A stretch of 64,000 nt of DNA from Rhodanobacter sp. AS-Z3 (GTDB lineage Bacteria > Pseudomonadota > Gammaproteobacteria > Xanthomonadales > Rhodanobacteraceae): assembly GCF_029224025.1 (NCBI RefSeq), contig NZ_CP119392.1:1449001-1513000 (forward strand). The letters run 5' to 3'. Positions 26,243 to 34,644 of this stretch are shown piece after piece. Below the pieces are notes generated by a model. The model was not told the origin of the DNA. It did no database searches and saw only the letters and a list, made by a program, of their open reading frames with translations. The position numbers and the translations under genes were made by a program. How positions within the stretch are numbered: position 1 is the first letter of the stretch; the number at the start of each line of letters is the position of its first letter.

Positions 26243-26269
26243 TGGCGCTTCGGGGTGGGGGAAGCGCCA
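26243..26269 (+). repeat. Hairpin with a G-rich loop upstream of dodecin
   Basis: A perfect 9-bp stem TGGCGCTTC/GAAGCGCCA encloses GGGGTGGGG. It lies between ybjQ and the dodecin gene, 36 bp before the dodecin start, and has no T-run. It may end the ybjQ transcript in a factor-dependent way or shape the dodecin leader. Confidence 0.45.
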
Positions 26270-26305
26270 CGTGCCGCTCGCACGATTCGTCGGGAGAGTA
26301 ATGCC

Positions 26306-26509
26306 ATGTCCGTAGCCAAGGTCATCGAAATCAACGCTTCGTCCGCCAAGGGGATCGAAGACGCCGTGCAGCACGGTTTGAAGAAAACGGCCGAGTCGGT
26401 GAAGAACATCAAGGGCGCCTGGGTCAACGAGATCAAGGTGGTGACAGGTGACGACGGCACGATCACCGAGTGGCGCGTCAACATGAAGGTCAACTTTGTC
26501 GTTGATTGA
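26306..26509 (+). CDS. Dodecin (flavin-storage protein)
   Basis: A 67-aa dodecin: VAKVIEINASSAKGIEDAVQHGLKKTAESVKNIKGAWVNEIK, followed by two more strands ending in VNMKVNFVVD, covers the whole one-helix/three-strand fold. Family members form hollow dodecamers that bind flavins; the Trp in GAWVNE is the flavin-stacking residue. The ATG at 26306 follows GGGAGAG. Monocistronic or last after ybjQ. Confidence 0.9.
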   Translation: MSVAKVIEINASSAKGIEDAVQHGLKKTAESVKNIKGAWVNEIKVVTGDDGTITEWRVNMKVNFVVD

Positions 26510-26524
26510 CGCCGGATGCTGCGG

Positions 26525-26549
26525 ATCGGGACTTTGTGAAGGTCCCGAT
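26525..26549. repeat. Hairpin between convergent dodecin and glycerate kinase genes
   Basis: An 8-bp stem ATCGGGAC/GTCCCGAT with a 9-nt loop sits 16 bp after the dodecin stop and 11 bp before the end of the convergent kinase gene. No strong T-run follows on either strand, so a shared, possibly Rho-assisted, stop is the likely use. Confidence 0.45.
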
Positions 26550-26559
26550 TTGCGCCGCC

Positions 26560-27390
26560 TCAGCCGTGAGTCAGGCCGGTGACGTGACGGTCGTCGTCAT
26601 ATTCCACGCAGGTGTCCGATAGCGCCGGCAAGGTGGCGAGTGCGTGTCGGCTCAGTCGCTCGAAATGGGCCAGGAACCGCGCCAGCGCATCGGCATCCAT
26701 GGCCAGCGGGGCGTGCCGGGTCAGCAATTCCTGCTCCTGTTCGCCGCGCCAACGCTGCACGATTTCCCAGCTGGGAGCCTGCAGCACGATCAAGGCATCG
26801 AACTTGCGCCACAACGGCTGATAGCCACGCAACTGCTTGTTGACCCAGTGCCGCCAGCTGCCATCGGCATCTTCGCTTTGCTCCAGCGCGTTGACCGGTT
26901 TGCCCAGCGCAGCCTGCAGTTGCGGGCGGATGCCCAGCGCCCAACCCTCGACGATGACCAGCGCCGGTGCGCGCGTGGTGCGTGGCCAGCGTGAGGGTGC
27001 AAAACGGGTGTCACGGCCCTTGTCGAAGCGCGGATGCAACACCGGCAGCCGCTCCGACGCGTGTGGCAACGCGGCCAGTACCGACAGCAACAACTCGATT
27101 TCGTGGGTGCCCGGTACACCGCGCGTGCGCAGCAGGGGATGCACATCGCGCGCCAGTGCCTCGCGCTCGCTGCGGGCGTAATAGAAGTCATCCAGCGACA
27201 GCACTTCGGTGGCCCAACCGCGGCCTTCGGCCTGGGCTTTCATCACCCGTGCCAGGGTGCTCTTGCCGCTACCCTGCAGGCCGGACAAGCCGATGATATA
27301 GGGGCGGCGCGAACGGGCAATGCGCCCTGCGTAGTGGTCGAGCAGGTGGCCGGCGAGGCCTTCGTTGTGCAGGTCGGCGTGAGACGTCAT
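26560..27390 (-). CDS. D-glycerate 3-kinase-like P-loop kinase
   Basis: A 276-aa P-loop kinase of the GLYK/phosphoribulokinase-uridine kinase superfamily. The Walker A motif is IGLSGLQGSGKSTLARV (about residues 34-50); SLDDFYYAR follows as the substrate/metal region (DDFY), and ALVIVEGWALGIRP is the Walker B-like strand. GVPGTHEIELL, VLHPRFDKGRDTR and LRGYQPLWRKFDALIVLQAP match glycerate 3-kinases of plant type. It would phosphorylate glycerate to 3-phosphoglycerate. An ATGA overlap with a small upstream frame is noted separately. Confidence 0.82.
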   Translation of the reverse strand: MTSHADLHNEGLAGHLLDHYAGRIARSRRPYIIGLSGLQGSGKSTLARVMKAQAEGRGWATEVLSLDDFYYARSEREALARDVHPLLRTRGVPGTHEIELLLSVLAALPHASERLPVLHPRFDKGRDTRFAPSRWPRTTRAPALVIVEGWALGIRPQLQAALGKPVNALEQSEDADGSWRHWVNKQLRGYQPLWRKFDALIVLQAPSWEIVQRWRGEQEQELLTRHAPLAMDADALARFLAHFERLSRHALATLPALSDTCVEYDDDRHVTGLTHG

Positions 27391-27578
27391 CCGCAATACA
27401 CCCTGGTTCCCGGAGGTACTTCCGCCACCGGCAGGCGGTGATCGTGCAGTATCGCCTGAAGGACCGCGAGCCGGGCTTGTTCACGCGAAATGGCGGGGGA
27501 TGGCGGCACCATCCGGGCCAAAAAGGTATTTGGTGAGTGAGGCATTGCACTATCATCGCTGAAGTTCATCCGCGCCAT
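27387..27578 (-). CDS. Possible small protein upstream of the glycerate kinase
   Basis: A 63-codon frame whose TGA overlaps the kinase ATG (ATGA), the arrangement of many real gene pairs in this window. The likely protein core is ARLAVLQAILHDHRLPVAEVPPGTRVYCG. I recognise no family, and no clear ribosome site precedes either candidate ATG (27578 or further in). It may simply be leader sequence. Confidence 0.28.
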   Translation of the reverse strand: MARMNFSDDSAMPHSPNTFLARMVPPSPAISREQARLAVLQAILHDHRLPVAEVPPGTRVYCG

Positions 27579-27623
27579 GATGGCGCGAGTCGGCCACGAT
27601 GCAAAAGGAAAGTTTCAAACATC

Positions 27624-28211
27624 ATGCTCAAGCCCGAGATTCTGGACACCTTTCTGCGCCTGCTGGACGAAGCCAAGGCCAGTGGCGATCGCGAGCCGAC
27701 CGCGATGAACCTTTCCACCGTCGACGCCTCCGGCCGGGTCGCCTCGCGCATCGTGCTGCTCAAGGGCGCCGACGAGCGGGGCTTCCGCTTCTACACCAAT
27801 TACCAGAGTGACAAGGGCAGCCAGCTGGAAGCGCATCCCCAGGTGGCGCTGTGCTTTCACTGGAAGCAGTTGCGCAATGGCGTGCAGGTGCGGGTGGAAG
27901 GCGTGACTCGAAAGCTGTTGGACGAAGAGGCCGATGCCTACTTCGCCAGTCGCCCGCGCGGCAGCCAGATTGGCGCCTGGGCCTCGCTGCAGTCGCAGAC
28001 CTTGCCCGATCGAGACACCTTCGAGCAGCGCGTGGCGCGCTACGAGCAACAGTTCGACGGAGTCGACGTCACCCGCCCGCCGCACTGGGGTGGCTTCGTG
28101 GTCGAACCAGACACGCTGGAGTTCTGGTATGGCGCCGAGTTTCGCCTGCATGAGCGGGTGCGCTGGGATCGCCATGGCCAGACATGGACCAGTCGGCTGC
28201 TGTATCCGTGA
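27624..28211 (+). CDS. pdxH: Pyridoxamine 5'-phosphate oxidase
   Basis: FMN enzyme that makes pyridoxal 5'-phosphate from the pyridoxine or pyridoxamine phosphates; 195 aa. The typical order is NLSTVDASGRVASRIVLLKG, GFRFYTNYQSDKGSQLEAHPQVALCFHW, RVEGVTRKL, SRPRGSQIGAWAS and WGGFVVEPDTLEFWYG. The signature LHERVRWDR...W near the end supplies PLP and FMN contacts. The next gene starts inside its stop codon. Confidence 0.96.
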   Translation: MLKPEILDTFLRLLDEAKASGDREPTAMNLSTVDASGRVASRIVLLKGADERGFRFYTNYQSDKGSQLEAHPQVALCFHWKQLRNGVQVRVEGVTRKLLDEEADAYFASRPRGSQIGAWASLQSQTLPDRDTFEQRVARYEQQFDGVDVTRPPHWGGFVVEPDTLEFWYGAEFRLHERVRWDRHGQTWTSRLLYP

Positions 28212-28648
28212 GTCGACCGCTGCCCGCGCAGCAGGTGGCGCAGGGCGGCTTCGTCGTGCACACCCGCGGACGGGGGTTTACCGACATCAGCCTGCAGGTA
28301 GCCGATGCGCTGGCCAGCGGACATGTCCATGTCGGCATCGTGAATGTTTTCACCGCGCACACCAGTTGCTCGCTGCTGCTTGGCGAGAACGCCGACCCGG
28401 CGGTGGGCCGTGATCTGGAACGCTGGTTTGCCCGCGCGGTGCCCGATGGCGACCCGCTGTTCGAACACGATGAAGAAGGCCCCGACGACATGCCGGCGCA
28501 TATCCGTTCGATCCTCACCGGCGTCAGCCTGGTCGTGCCAGTAAATGGCGGCAAACTGCAGCTGGGTACCTGGCAAGGCATTTATCTGTGGGAACACCGG
28601 CTGGAGCCGCACCAGCGCAAGGTCAGCGTGACCGTGCTGGGCCATTGA
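28208..28648 (+). CDS. YjbQ/UPF0047-family protein
   Basis: A 146-aa protein of the secondary thiamine-phosphate synthase (YjbQ) family. Conserved parts are VFTAHTSCSLLLGENADPAVGRDLERWF, the Asp/His-rich HDEEGPDDMPAHIRSILTG, and GTWQGIYLWEHR. The likely start is the GTG at 28208, which overlaps the pdxH stop (GTGA); an ATG at 28184 lies inside pdxH. YjbQ proteins show weak thiamine phosphate synthase activity, but the cellular role is unclear. Neighbouring pdxH makes a cofactor link plausible. Confidence 0.85.
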   Translation: MSRPLPAQQVAQGGFVVHTRGRGFTDISLQVADALASGHVHVGIVNVFTAHTSCSLLLGENADPAVGRDLERWFARAVPDGDPLFEHDEEGPDDMPAHIRSILTGVSLVVPVNGGKLQLGTWQGIYLWEHRLEPHQRKVSVTVLGH

Positions 28649-28664
28649 GCATAGGAACCACCGC

Positions 28665-29468
28665 GTGACCGATCATTACCCGCAACGCATCGTCTGTCTC
28701 ACCGAGGAACCGACCGAGGTGCTCTACGCGCTGGGTGAGCAGCACCGCATTGTCGGCATCTCGGGATTCACCGTGCGCCCACCACAGGCGCGCAAGGAAA
28801 AGCCCAAGGTCTCGGCCTTCACCAGTGCGAAGATCGGCGAGATCCTGAAGCTTGAGCCGGATCTGGCGATCGGCTTTTCCGATATCCAGGCCGACATCGC
28901 GCGCGAGTTGATCAAGTGCGGTGTCGAGGTGTGGATCAGCAACCATCGCAGCGTCGAAGGCATCCTCGCCTATATCCGCCGGCTCGGCGCGATGGTCGGC
29001 GCGCACGCGAAAGCCGAGGTCTATGCGCAGCGTGCCGAACAGCACATCGCCGACATCAGCGCTGCCGTGGCCAGGCTGCCGCGGCGACCGAAAGTGTATT
29101 TCGAGGAATGGGACGAACCGATCATCACCGGCATTCGCTGGGTCGCCGAGATCATCGGTCTTGCCGGGGGCGACGACTGCTTTCCCGAACTGGCCCGCGA
29201 GCCATTGGCGAAACAGCGCATTCTGCCCAATGGCGACGAGGTGGTGCGCCGCGCGCCGGATATCATTCTCGGCTCATGGTGCGGCAAGCGCTTTCGCCCG
29301 GAAAAGGTGGCGGCGCGACCGGGCTGGGAAACCATCCCGGCAGTCCGCAACGGCGACCTGTACGAAATCAAGTCGCCGATCATCCTGCAGCCCGGTCCGG
29401 CGGCGTTGTCCGATGGGCTGGATGCGATCCATCGCATCATCGTCGACTGGTCTTCGCGGCAACGATGA
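28665..29468 (+). CDS. BtuF-like solute-binding-fold protein without signal peptide
   Basis: A 267-aa protein with the periplasmic-binding-protein type III fold used by vitamin B12 and siderophore carriers: RIVCLTEEPTEVLYALGEQHRIVGIS near the start, KIGEILKLEPDLAIGFSD, RRPKVYFEEWDEPIITGIRWV, and GDLYEIKSPIILQPGPAALSDGLDAIHRI at the end. The start, GTG at 28665 with AGGA upstream, leads straight into the first beta strand, so there is no signal peptide or lipobox. No permease or ATPase gene is nearby. It may bind a cobalamin-like ligand in the cytoplasm; this is inferred. Confidence 0.75.
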   Translation: MTDHYPQRIVCLTEEPTEVLYALGEQHRIVGISGFTVRPPQARKEKPKVSAFTSAKIGEILKLEPDLAIGFSDIQADIARELIKCGVEVWISNHRSVEGILAYIRRLGAMVGAHAKAEVYAQRAEQHIADISAAVARLPRRPKVYFEEWDEPIITGIRWVAEIIGLAGGDDCFPELAREPLAKQRILPNGDEVVRRAPDIILGSWCGKRFRPEKVAARPGWETIPAVRNGDLYEIKSPIILQPGPAALSDGLDAIHRIIVDWSSRQR

Positions 29469-29507
29469 TCCGTATCACGACGATGCGAACCAAGGACACG
29501 CCATCAC

Positions 29508-31604
29508 TCACCAAATGTGCGCACGATCCTTTTCGGCGCGCCACATAGGCTGGCCAGGCTTGACGTCGAAAGCGTTGTAGAAATCGGGGATGTTCGACAG
29601 CGGGCCATTGACCCGCCACTTGGCCGGCGCATGCACATTGCTGAGCAGGCGGCGACGCAGCAGCGCGTCCTGTTCCTGGGACATCCATGACAGCGCGTAG
29701 CCGAGGAAGAATCGCTGCAGTGGCGTATAGCCGGCGATCTTTTCACCCTTCTTGTATTGCGCGGTCTTCTTGAAGGCGTCCAGTCCGATCAGCACGCCGC
29801 CAAAGTCGGCCATGTTCTCGCCGAGGCTGGCGCGACCGTTGATGTGCAGGCCGGGCAGCGGCTCGTAGGCATCGAATTGCTTGACCAGCACGTCGGCGCG
29901 CTCACCGAATTTCTTCGCATCCTCCTTCGTCCACCAATCGGCGAGGTTGCCCTTGGCATCGAATTGACGGCCCTGATCGTCGAAGCCATGAGTGATTTCA
30001 TGGCCGATGACCGAAGCGGCGGCATAGCCGTAGACCACGGCATCGTCGATCTGATCGTCCTTGAAGCCGGGTATGGTGAGTTGCGCGGCCGGCAGCACAA
30101 TCTCGTTGTTGGACGGTCTGTAGTAAGCGTTGTAGGTCTGCGGCGTCATGTTCCATTCGCTGCGATCGACAGGCTTGCCGAACTTCGATGCGTTGTGGTT
30201 GAAGGCCCAGCGACGTGCGTTCATCTCGTTCTGTGCATAGGAGTCGCGGCTGATGGTCAGCGCCGAATAGTCCTTCCACTTGTCCGGATAGCCAACTTTT
30301 TTGGTCACGGCCGCCAGCTTCTCGCGCGCCTTGGCCTTGGTGGTCGCGCTCATCCAGTCCAGCTTGTCGATGCGTTCGCCATAGGCGGTACGGATCGCCT
30401 CAACCAGGTCGTTGTAGCGTTGCTTGGTCTTCTCGGGGAAGTATTGTTTGACGAAGATGCGGCCAAGGATCATGCCGATCGCTCGGTTCTCTGCGTCGAG
30501 CGTGCGCTTCCAGCGCGGACGCTGTTCCTTCTGGCCAGTCAGCACACGGCCGTAAAAATCGAAATGCTCATCGTCGATGGCCTTGCCCAAGGTGGAGGCG
30601 TAATCGTCGACCAGGCGCACACGCAGGTAATCGCGCAACACCGGCACCGGCGTCTGCTTCAGCAGCTTCTGCAGGCCGGCGAAGAACTCCGGTTGACCGA
30701 CGATGACGTACGGCGCATCAAGCTTCCACGCCTGCAGGCGCGAACCCCAAGCGATGTCCGGCGTGTACTTGCGGGTCAGTTCGGCCGGCGACATCTTGTT
30801 GTAGTTCTTCTGCGGGTCGCGCAGGTCGGCGAGCGGGCGGGATATCTTGGCCAGTGCGGTCTCGAAGGCCATCACGCCGGTGGCACTCGCCTGGGCGGTG
30901 GTGGCGTCCTGTCCGAGCAGGCTGAACATCTTCTGCAGATGCCCGAGGTAGGCAGAGCGTGCCTTGGCGACGCCTGCTTCGTTGTTCAAGTAGTAGTCCC
31001 TGCCTGGCAGGCCCAGGCCGCCCTGTTCGAGATAGACAGCCATCACGTCGCTCTGCTTCTCGTCCTGCTGCACACCGAAGCCGAACAGCGCATCGACACC
31101 CAGTGGCTGCAACGCGAAGGCTTCATCGAGTGCGCTTTTCACGTTGGTCACTGCGTCGATACGGGCGAGCTCGGGCTTCAGCGGTGCGAGACCCTGGTGC
31201 TCTGCCAGTGCACTGTCCATTGCGGTGCGCCAGAAGTCGCCGATCTTCTGCTGGTCGCTGCCGCTTTCGGCATGGGCGACAGCTGCGGCGCCCTCACTGA
31301 TCGTGCGCAGCTTGTCGTAGAGATCGTTCTGCACCAGCTTGCCGATGCCCCAGTTGGATTCCGAGGGTGGAATCGGGTGGGCTTTCAGCCAGGCGCCATT
31401 GGCGTAACTGAAGAAGTCGTCGCCAGGATTCACCGAGGCATCGATGTTGGCGGCCACGACGTCGGTTTTTGCGGCGGGCACGACAGCCGTTGCAGCGGGC
31501 GCAGCCACGACCTTCGGTGGCGGCGGGTTGCTGCATCCTGCGATCACGGTGACGATGGCGGCCACCAAAAGACTCAGTGGCAAGCGGGACAGGTTCGCTT
31601 TCAT
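29508..31604 (-). CDS. M13-family zinc metallopeptidase, lipoprotein
   Basis: A 698-aa neprilysin/PepO-type endopeptidase. The N-terminus is a lipoprotein signal with lipobox IAGC followed by a Pro/Ala-rich tether. The N-terminal M13 domain starts NIDASVNPGDDFFSYANGAWL. The catalytic zinc motif is HEITH (His535, Glu536, His539, in VIGHEITHGFDDQGRQFD). Glu596 and Asp600 in GENMADFGG supply the third ligand and transition-state contact, and the family end RAEKDRAHIW closes the protein. It probably degrades peptides in the periplasm or at the outer membrane. Monocistronic. Confidence 0.94.
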   Translation of the reverse strand: MKANLSRLPLSLLVAAIVTVIAGCSNPPPPKVVAAPAATAVVPAAKTDVVAANIDASVNPGDDFFSYANGAWLKAHPIPPSESNWGIGKLVQNDLYDKLRTISEGAAAVAHAESGSDQQKIGDFWRTAMDSALAEHQGLAPLKPELARIDAVTNVKSALDEAFALQPLGVDALFGFGVQQDEKQSDVMAVYLEQGGLGLPGRDYYLNNEAGVAKARSAYLGHLQKMFSLLGQDATTAQASATGVMAFETALAKISRPLADLRDPQKNYNKMSPAELTRKYTPDIAWGSRLQAWKLDAPYVIVGQPEFFAGLQKLLKQTPVPVLRDYLRVRLVDDYASTLGKAIDDEHFDFYGRVLTGQKEQRPRWKRTLDAENRAIGMILGRIFVKQYFPEKTKQRYNDLVEAIRTAYGERIDKLDWMSATTKAKAREKLAAVTKKVGYPDKWKDYSALTISRDSYAQNEMNARRWAFNHNASKFGKPVDRSEWNMTPQTYNAYYRPSNNEIVLPAAQLTIPGFKDDQIDDAVVYGYAAASVIGHEITHGFDDQGRQFDAKGNLADWWTKEDAKKFGERADVLVKQFDAYEPLPGLHINGRASLGENMADFGGVLIGLDAFKKTAQYKKGEKIAGYTPLQRFFLGYALSWMSQEQDALLRRRLLSNVHAPAKWRVNGPLSNIPDFYNAFDVKPGQPMWRAEKDRAHIW

Positions 31605-31680
31605 GCACAGCGCTCCACAAGGGATGAGCGTGCATGCTAGCCGAACATCAGTTCGCCTTCGTCAGCGACTTTTAGCCAGC

Positions 31681-32256
31681 TCAGCCGGTCAGCGCCAGCC
31701 TCGCACCCAGATCGAGCAATGGCGCGGCGATCAGCAGACGCGCCAGGAACAGCGCGATCATCACCGCCATCGGCGCAAAGTCGATCTGACCGGCGACCAG
31801 TTTGCCGCGCAGCGGCCGCAGCAGTGGCGCCACCAGGGTGCCGACCAGTTTCAGCAGCGGCTGCCGCTGATCGACCGAGAACATGCTCAGCAACGACCAG
31901 CCGAAGATCAGCACGATATAGAACAGCAGCGCGAAATCGAGCAGTTCGGCGAATGCCAGTACCAGCAGGTTGAGCGGATTGGCCATCACGCCATTCAGTG
32001 CGAGCAGCAGCATGTCCTTGAGCAGCATCACCAGCCACGCCAGTAGCAGCGCCGCCAGATTGATCCGCCGCCAGTTCGGCACGACTCGCCGGATCGGCGC
32101 CAACACGGGATTGGTGTAGCGATAGATGAACTGGCTAAGCGGGTTGTGGAAGTCGGCCCGGCAGGCTTCGGCGGCAGCGCGCAGCAGCAGCACGGTGACC
32201 GCCGCCTGGAAGGCCAGCTCGATCAGCATCGAAACAGCGTTGAGCAGATAATTCAC
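31681..32256 (-). CDS. yggT: YggT-family membrane protein
   Basis: A 191-aa protein with two YggT repeats: NPLSQFIYRYTNPVLAPIRRVVP in the first, and VAPLLRPLRGKL..GQIDFAPMAVMIALFL in the second. Each is flanked by hydrophobic segments. It starts with GTG at 32256, overlapping the proC stop (GTGA). The proC-yggT pair is widespread; the function of YggT is not settled, with osmotic and ion-related roles proposed. Confidence 0.88.
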   Translation of the reverse strand: MNYLLNAVSMLIELAFQAAVTVLLLRAAAEACRADFHNPLSQFIYRYTNPVLAPIRRVVPNWRRINLAALLLAWLVMLLKDMLLLALNGVMANPLNLLVLAFAELLDFALLFYIVLIFGWSLLSMFSVDQRQPLLKLVGTLVAPLLRPLRGKLVAGQIDFAPMAVMIALFLARLLIAAPLLDLGARLALTG

Positions 32257-33077
32257 GAGAGCTTGTCCAGTTCAGCGGCCAAGGCCGTGCCGCGCCGGGT
32301 AGCCGCCTGGACGGCGTGCGCGACGATGCGCGGCAGGCCATCGGCGGCAAAGCTTTCCAGCGCCGCCTGCGTGGTGCCATTGGGCGAGGTGACACGCTGG
32401 CGCAGCACGGCGGGATCATCACCACCTTCGACCAGCATGCGGCCGGCGCCCAGGCAGGTCTGCGCGGCCAGTGCGCGCGCGGTTTCGCGCGGCAGCCCTT
32501 GCGCCACGGCGGCGGCCTCCATGGCTTCGACCAGTGCAAAGAAGTAGGCGGGGCCGGAGCCGGAAAGGGCGGTGACGGTGTCCATCAACGCTTCATCGTC
32601 GATCCAGCGGGTGATCCCGGCGGCGTCGAGAATGTGCTGTGCCTGGGCCTTTTGCGCGGGGCTGACCCGGTGGTTGGCGCACAGACCCGTCGCGCCGGCA
32701 CCGATCAAGGCGGGGGTGTTGGGCATGCAGCGCACAATCGGCAAGCCGTTGCCAAACCAGCGCTCGAGCTGGTCCAGCCGTACGCCGGCGGCGATCGAGA
32801 TCAACAGTGGCCGATTGCGCTGCAAGGTGTCGCGCAGCTCGGTGTGAATCGCCGGCATGATCTGCGGCTTCACCGCCAGCACGATGACTTCGGCTTCCGC
32901 CACGGCCAGTCGATTTTCCGCATAGCAGGCAATGCCGAACTCGCGGCCGAGCGTCTGGCGGGCTTCGGCCAGCGGCTCCGATACGCTGATCGTGGCCGGG
33001 GCCACGCCGGTTTTCAGCAGGCCGCCGATCAGGCTGCGCGCCATGTTGCCGCCGCCGATAAAGGCAAGTCGTGTCAT
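32253..33077 (-). CDS. proC: Pyrroline-5-carboxylate reductase
   Basis: Last step of proline synthesis, reducing pyrroline-5-carboxylate with NAD(P)H; 274 aa. The Rossmann start is MTRLAFIGGGNMARSLIGGLL; AVKPQIM and VRCMPNTPALIGAGATGL are typical. The P5CR signature is VTALSGSGPAYFFALVEAM, and the substrate loop is RVTSPNGTTQAAL. In most relatives yggS precedes proC; here the 5' neighbour is the divergent pilT and yggS is absent. Confidence 0.96.
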   Translation of the reverse strand: MTRLAFIGGGNMARSLIGGLLKTGVAPATISVSEPLAEARQTLGREFGIACYAENRLAVAEAEVIVLAVKPQIMPAIHTELRDTLQRNRPLLISIAAGVRLDQLERWFGNGLPIVRCMPNTPALIGAGATGLCANHRVSPAQKAQAQHILDAAGITRWIDDEALMDTVTALSGSGPAYFFALVEAMEAAAVAQGLPRETARALAAQTCLGAGRMLVEGGDDPAVLRQRVTSPNGTTQAALESFAADGLPRIVAHAVQAATRRGTALAAELDKLS

Positions 33078-33438
33078 GCAGGGCCTCTTGAATCGTCCAG
33101 TTGAGTCATTCAGGGCGCCTACCTTACCGGAGCTGGCTGGATTAAGGCCGATTTGCGTGCTCGCGCTGGCCGGTTCGGTGTCACGGCGCGAGGGTTGCCT
33201 CGGCCTTTTCGACACGAGACGCAAACCGGGTCGACACTTTCGATTCTGCCGACGGGAAAGACTGGCCGCACAGCCGCTTGCGCGAGTAGTATCGACGGAG
33301 CTGCAGGAGATTGGGGCTTGGTCCGGGTGAGTCATGTGGCGCCACGCAACATGCGTTGCGGCGCACCATGCCTGCGGGTCCCGACTGTGCCGCACCAATT
33401 CATGCCATCCAGACGATCGGTTTAGGGGAAACGACTTC
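33078..33438. other. Gene-free divergent region between proC and pilT
   Basis: These 361 bp separate divergent genes. I see no open frame with a ribosome site and no remnant of yggS. No sigma-54-type pair with correct spacing was found, although TGGC and TTGC occur (spacing 4 nt too long). AGGGGAA about 9 nt before pilT is its ribosome site. The region must carry the proC and pilT promoters, but I cannot place them. Confidence 0.5.
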
Positions 33439-34476
33439 ATGGACATTGCCGAACTGCTTGCCTTCTCGGTAAAGAACAAAGCCTCGGACTTGCATCTGTC
33501 CGCAGGTCTGCCGCCGATGATCCGTGTTGATGGCGATGTTCGCCGCATCAACATTCCCGCGCTTGAACACAAGCAGGTGCACTCGCTGATCTACGACATC
33601 ATGTCGGACAAGCAGCGTCGCGATTACGAAGAGTTTTACGAAACCGACTTCTCGTTCGAGATTCCCGGCCTGGCCCGCTTCCGCGTCAATGCGTTCAACC
33701 AGAACCGCGGCGCCGGCGCGGTGTTTCGTACCATTCCCTCCGAAGTGCTGACCCTGGAAGACCTGGGTTGCCCGCGCATCTTCAAGGAATTGATCGAACA
33801 GCCGCAGGGCCTGATCCTGGTAACCGGTCCGACCGGTTCGGGCAAGTCGACCACGCTGGCGGCGATGGTCGATCACGTCAACAAGAACGAATACGGTCAC
33901 TTCCTCACCATCGAGGACCCGATCGAATTCGTGCACACCTCGCAGAAGTGCCTGGTCAATCAGCGCGAAATTCACCGTGACACGCTGGGCTTCAACGAGG
34001 CCCTGCGTTCGGCGCTGCGCGAGGACCCGGACTACATTCTGGTGGGCGAGTTGCGCGATCTGGAAACCATCCGGCTGGCGCTGACGGCCGCGGAAACCGG
34101 CCACTTGGTGTTCGCTACCGTGCATACCAGCTCGGCGGCGAAGACCATCGATCGCATCATCGACGTGTTCCCGGCCGGCGAGAAGCCGATGGTGCGTTCG
34201 ATGCTTTCGGAGTCGCTGCGTGCGGTGGTTTCACAGTCGTTGCTGAAAAAGGTTGGCGGAGGCCGCATTGCGGCGCACGAAATCATGGTGGGCATTCCCG
34301 CCATCCGCAACCTGATCCGTGAAGACAAGGTGGCGCAGATGTATTCGTCGATCCAGACCGGTCAGCAGTTCGGCATGCAGACGCTGGACCAGTGCCTGCA
34401 GGACCTGGTCAAGCGGGGCCTGGTGACGCGCCAGCAGGCTTACGGTTATGCGAAGAACAAGGACAACTTCAAGTAA
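33439..34476 (+). CDS. pilT: Type IV pilus retraction ATPase PilT
   Basis: Hexameric motor that retracts type IV pili for twitching; 345 aa. The N-terminal PAS-like domain begins MDIAELLAFSVKNKASDLHLSAG. Walker A is GPTGSGKST (130-138), the Asp box is ILVGELRDLETI, and the His box is TGHLVFATVHTSSAAKTIDRI. AIRNLIREDK, the AIRNLIRE motif needed for retraction, is intact. It is followed 168 bp later by pilU, the usual pair. No terminator is visible between them. Confidence 0.97.
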   Translation: MDIAELLAFSVKNKASDLHLSAGLPPMIRVDGDVRRINIPALEHKQVHSLIYDIMSDKQRRDYEEFYETDFSFEIPGLARFRVNAFNQNRGAGAVFRTIPSEVLTLEDLGCPRIFKELIEQPQGLILVTGPTGSGKSTTLAAMVDHVNKNEYGHFLTIEDPIEFVHTSQKCLVNQREIHRDTLGFNEALRSALREDPDYILVGELRDLETIRLALTAAETGHLVFATVHTSSAAKTIDRIIDVFPAGEKPMVRSMLSESLRAVVSQSLLKKVGGGRIAAHEIMVGIPAIRNLIREDKVAQMYSSIQTGQQFGMQTLDQCLQDLVKRGLVTRQQAYGYAKNKDNFK

Positions 34477-34644
34477 CGCCGGAATTCGCCATTCGAGACG
34501 GGACATTGGTCAGCGCCAGTGCCCACGTCCCGCTAACGGATTTGCCGGTCGTTGCAGGCTTTCACCCGTCGGGTTCGCCGTGCACTGTGGAGTGGATGAT
34601 GCTGAATTCCGATTCTCGAATCTTGAATCCCTGAGGTAGCCGCC

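Noticed and set aside
29757..31640. A 627-codon open frame opposite the M13 peptidase gene
   Set aside because: It is the antisense shadow of a gene with clear catalytic motifs. Long antisense frames are expected in GC-rich DNA, and the translation is rich in His, Arg and Gln without any family pattern.
33270..33300. Sigma-54 promoter (TGGC ... TTGC) before pilT
   Set aside because: The distance between the GG and GC dinucleotides is 14 nt instead of 10, so it does not fit the -24/-12 rule.
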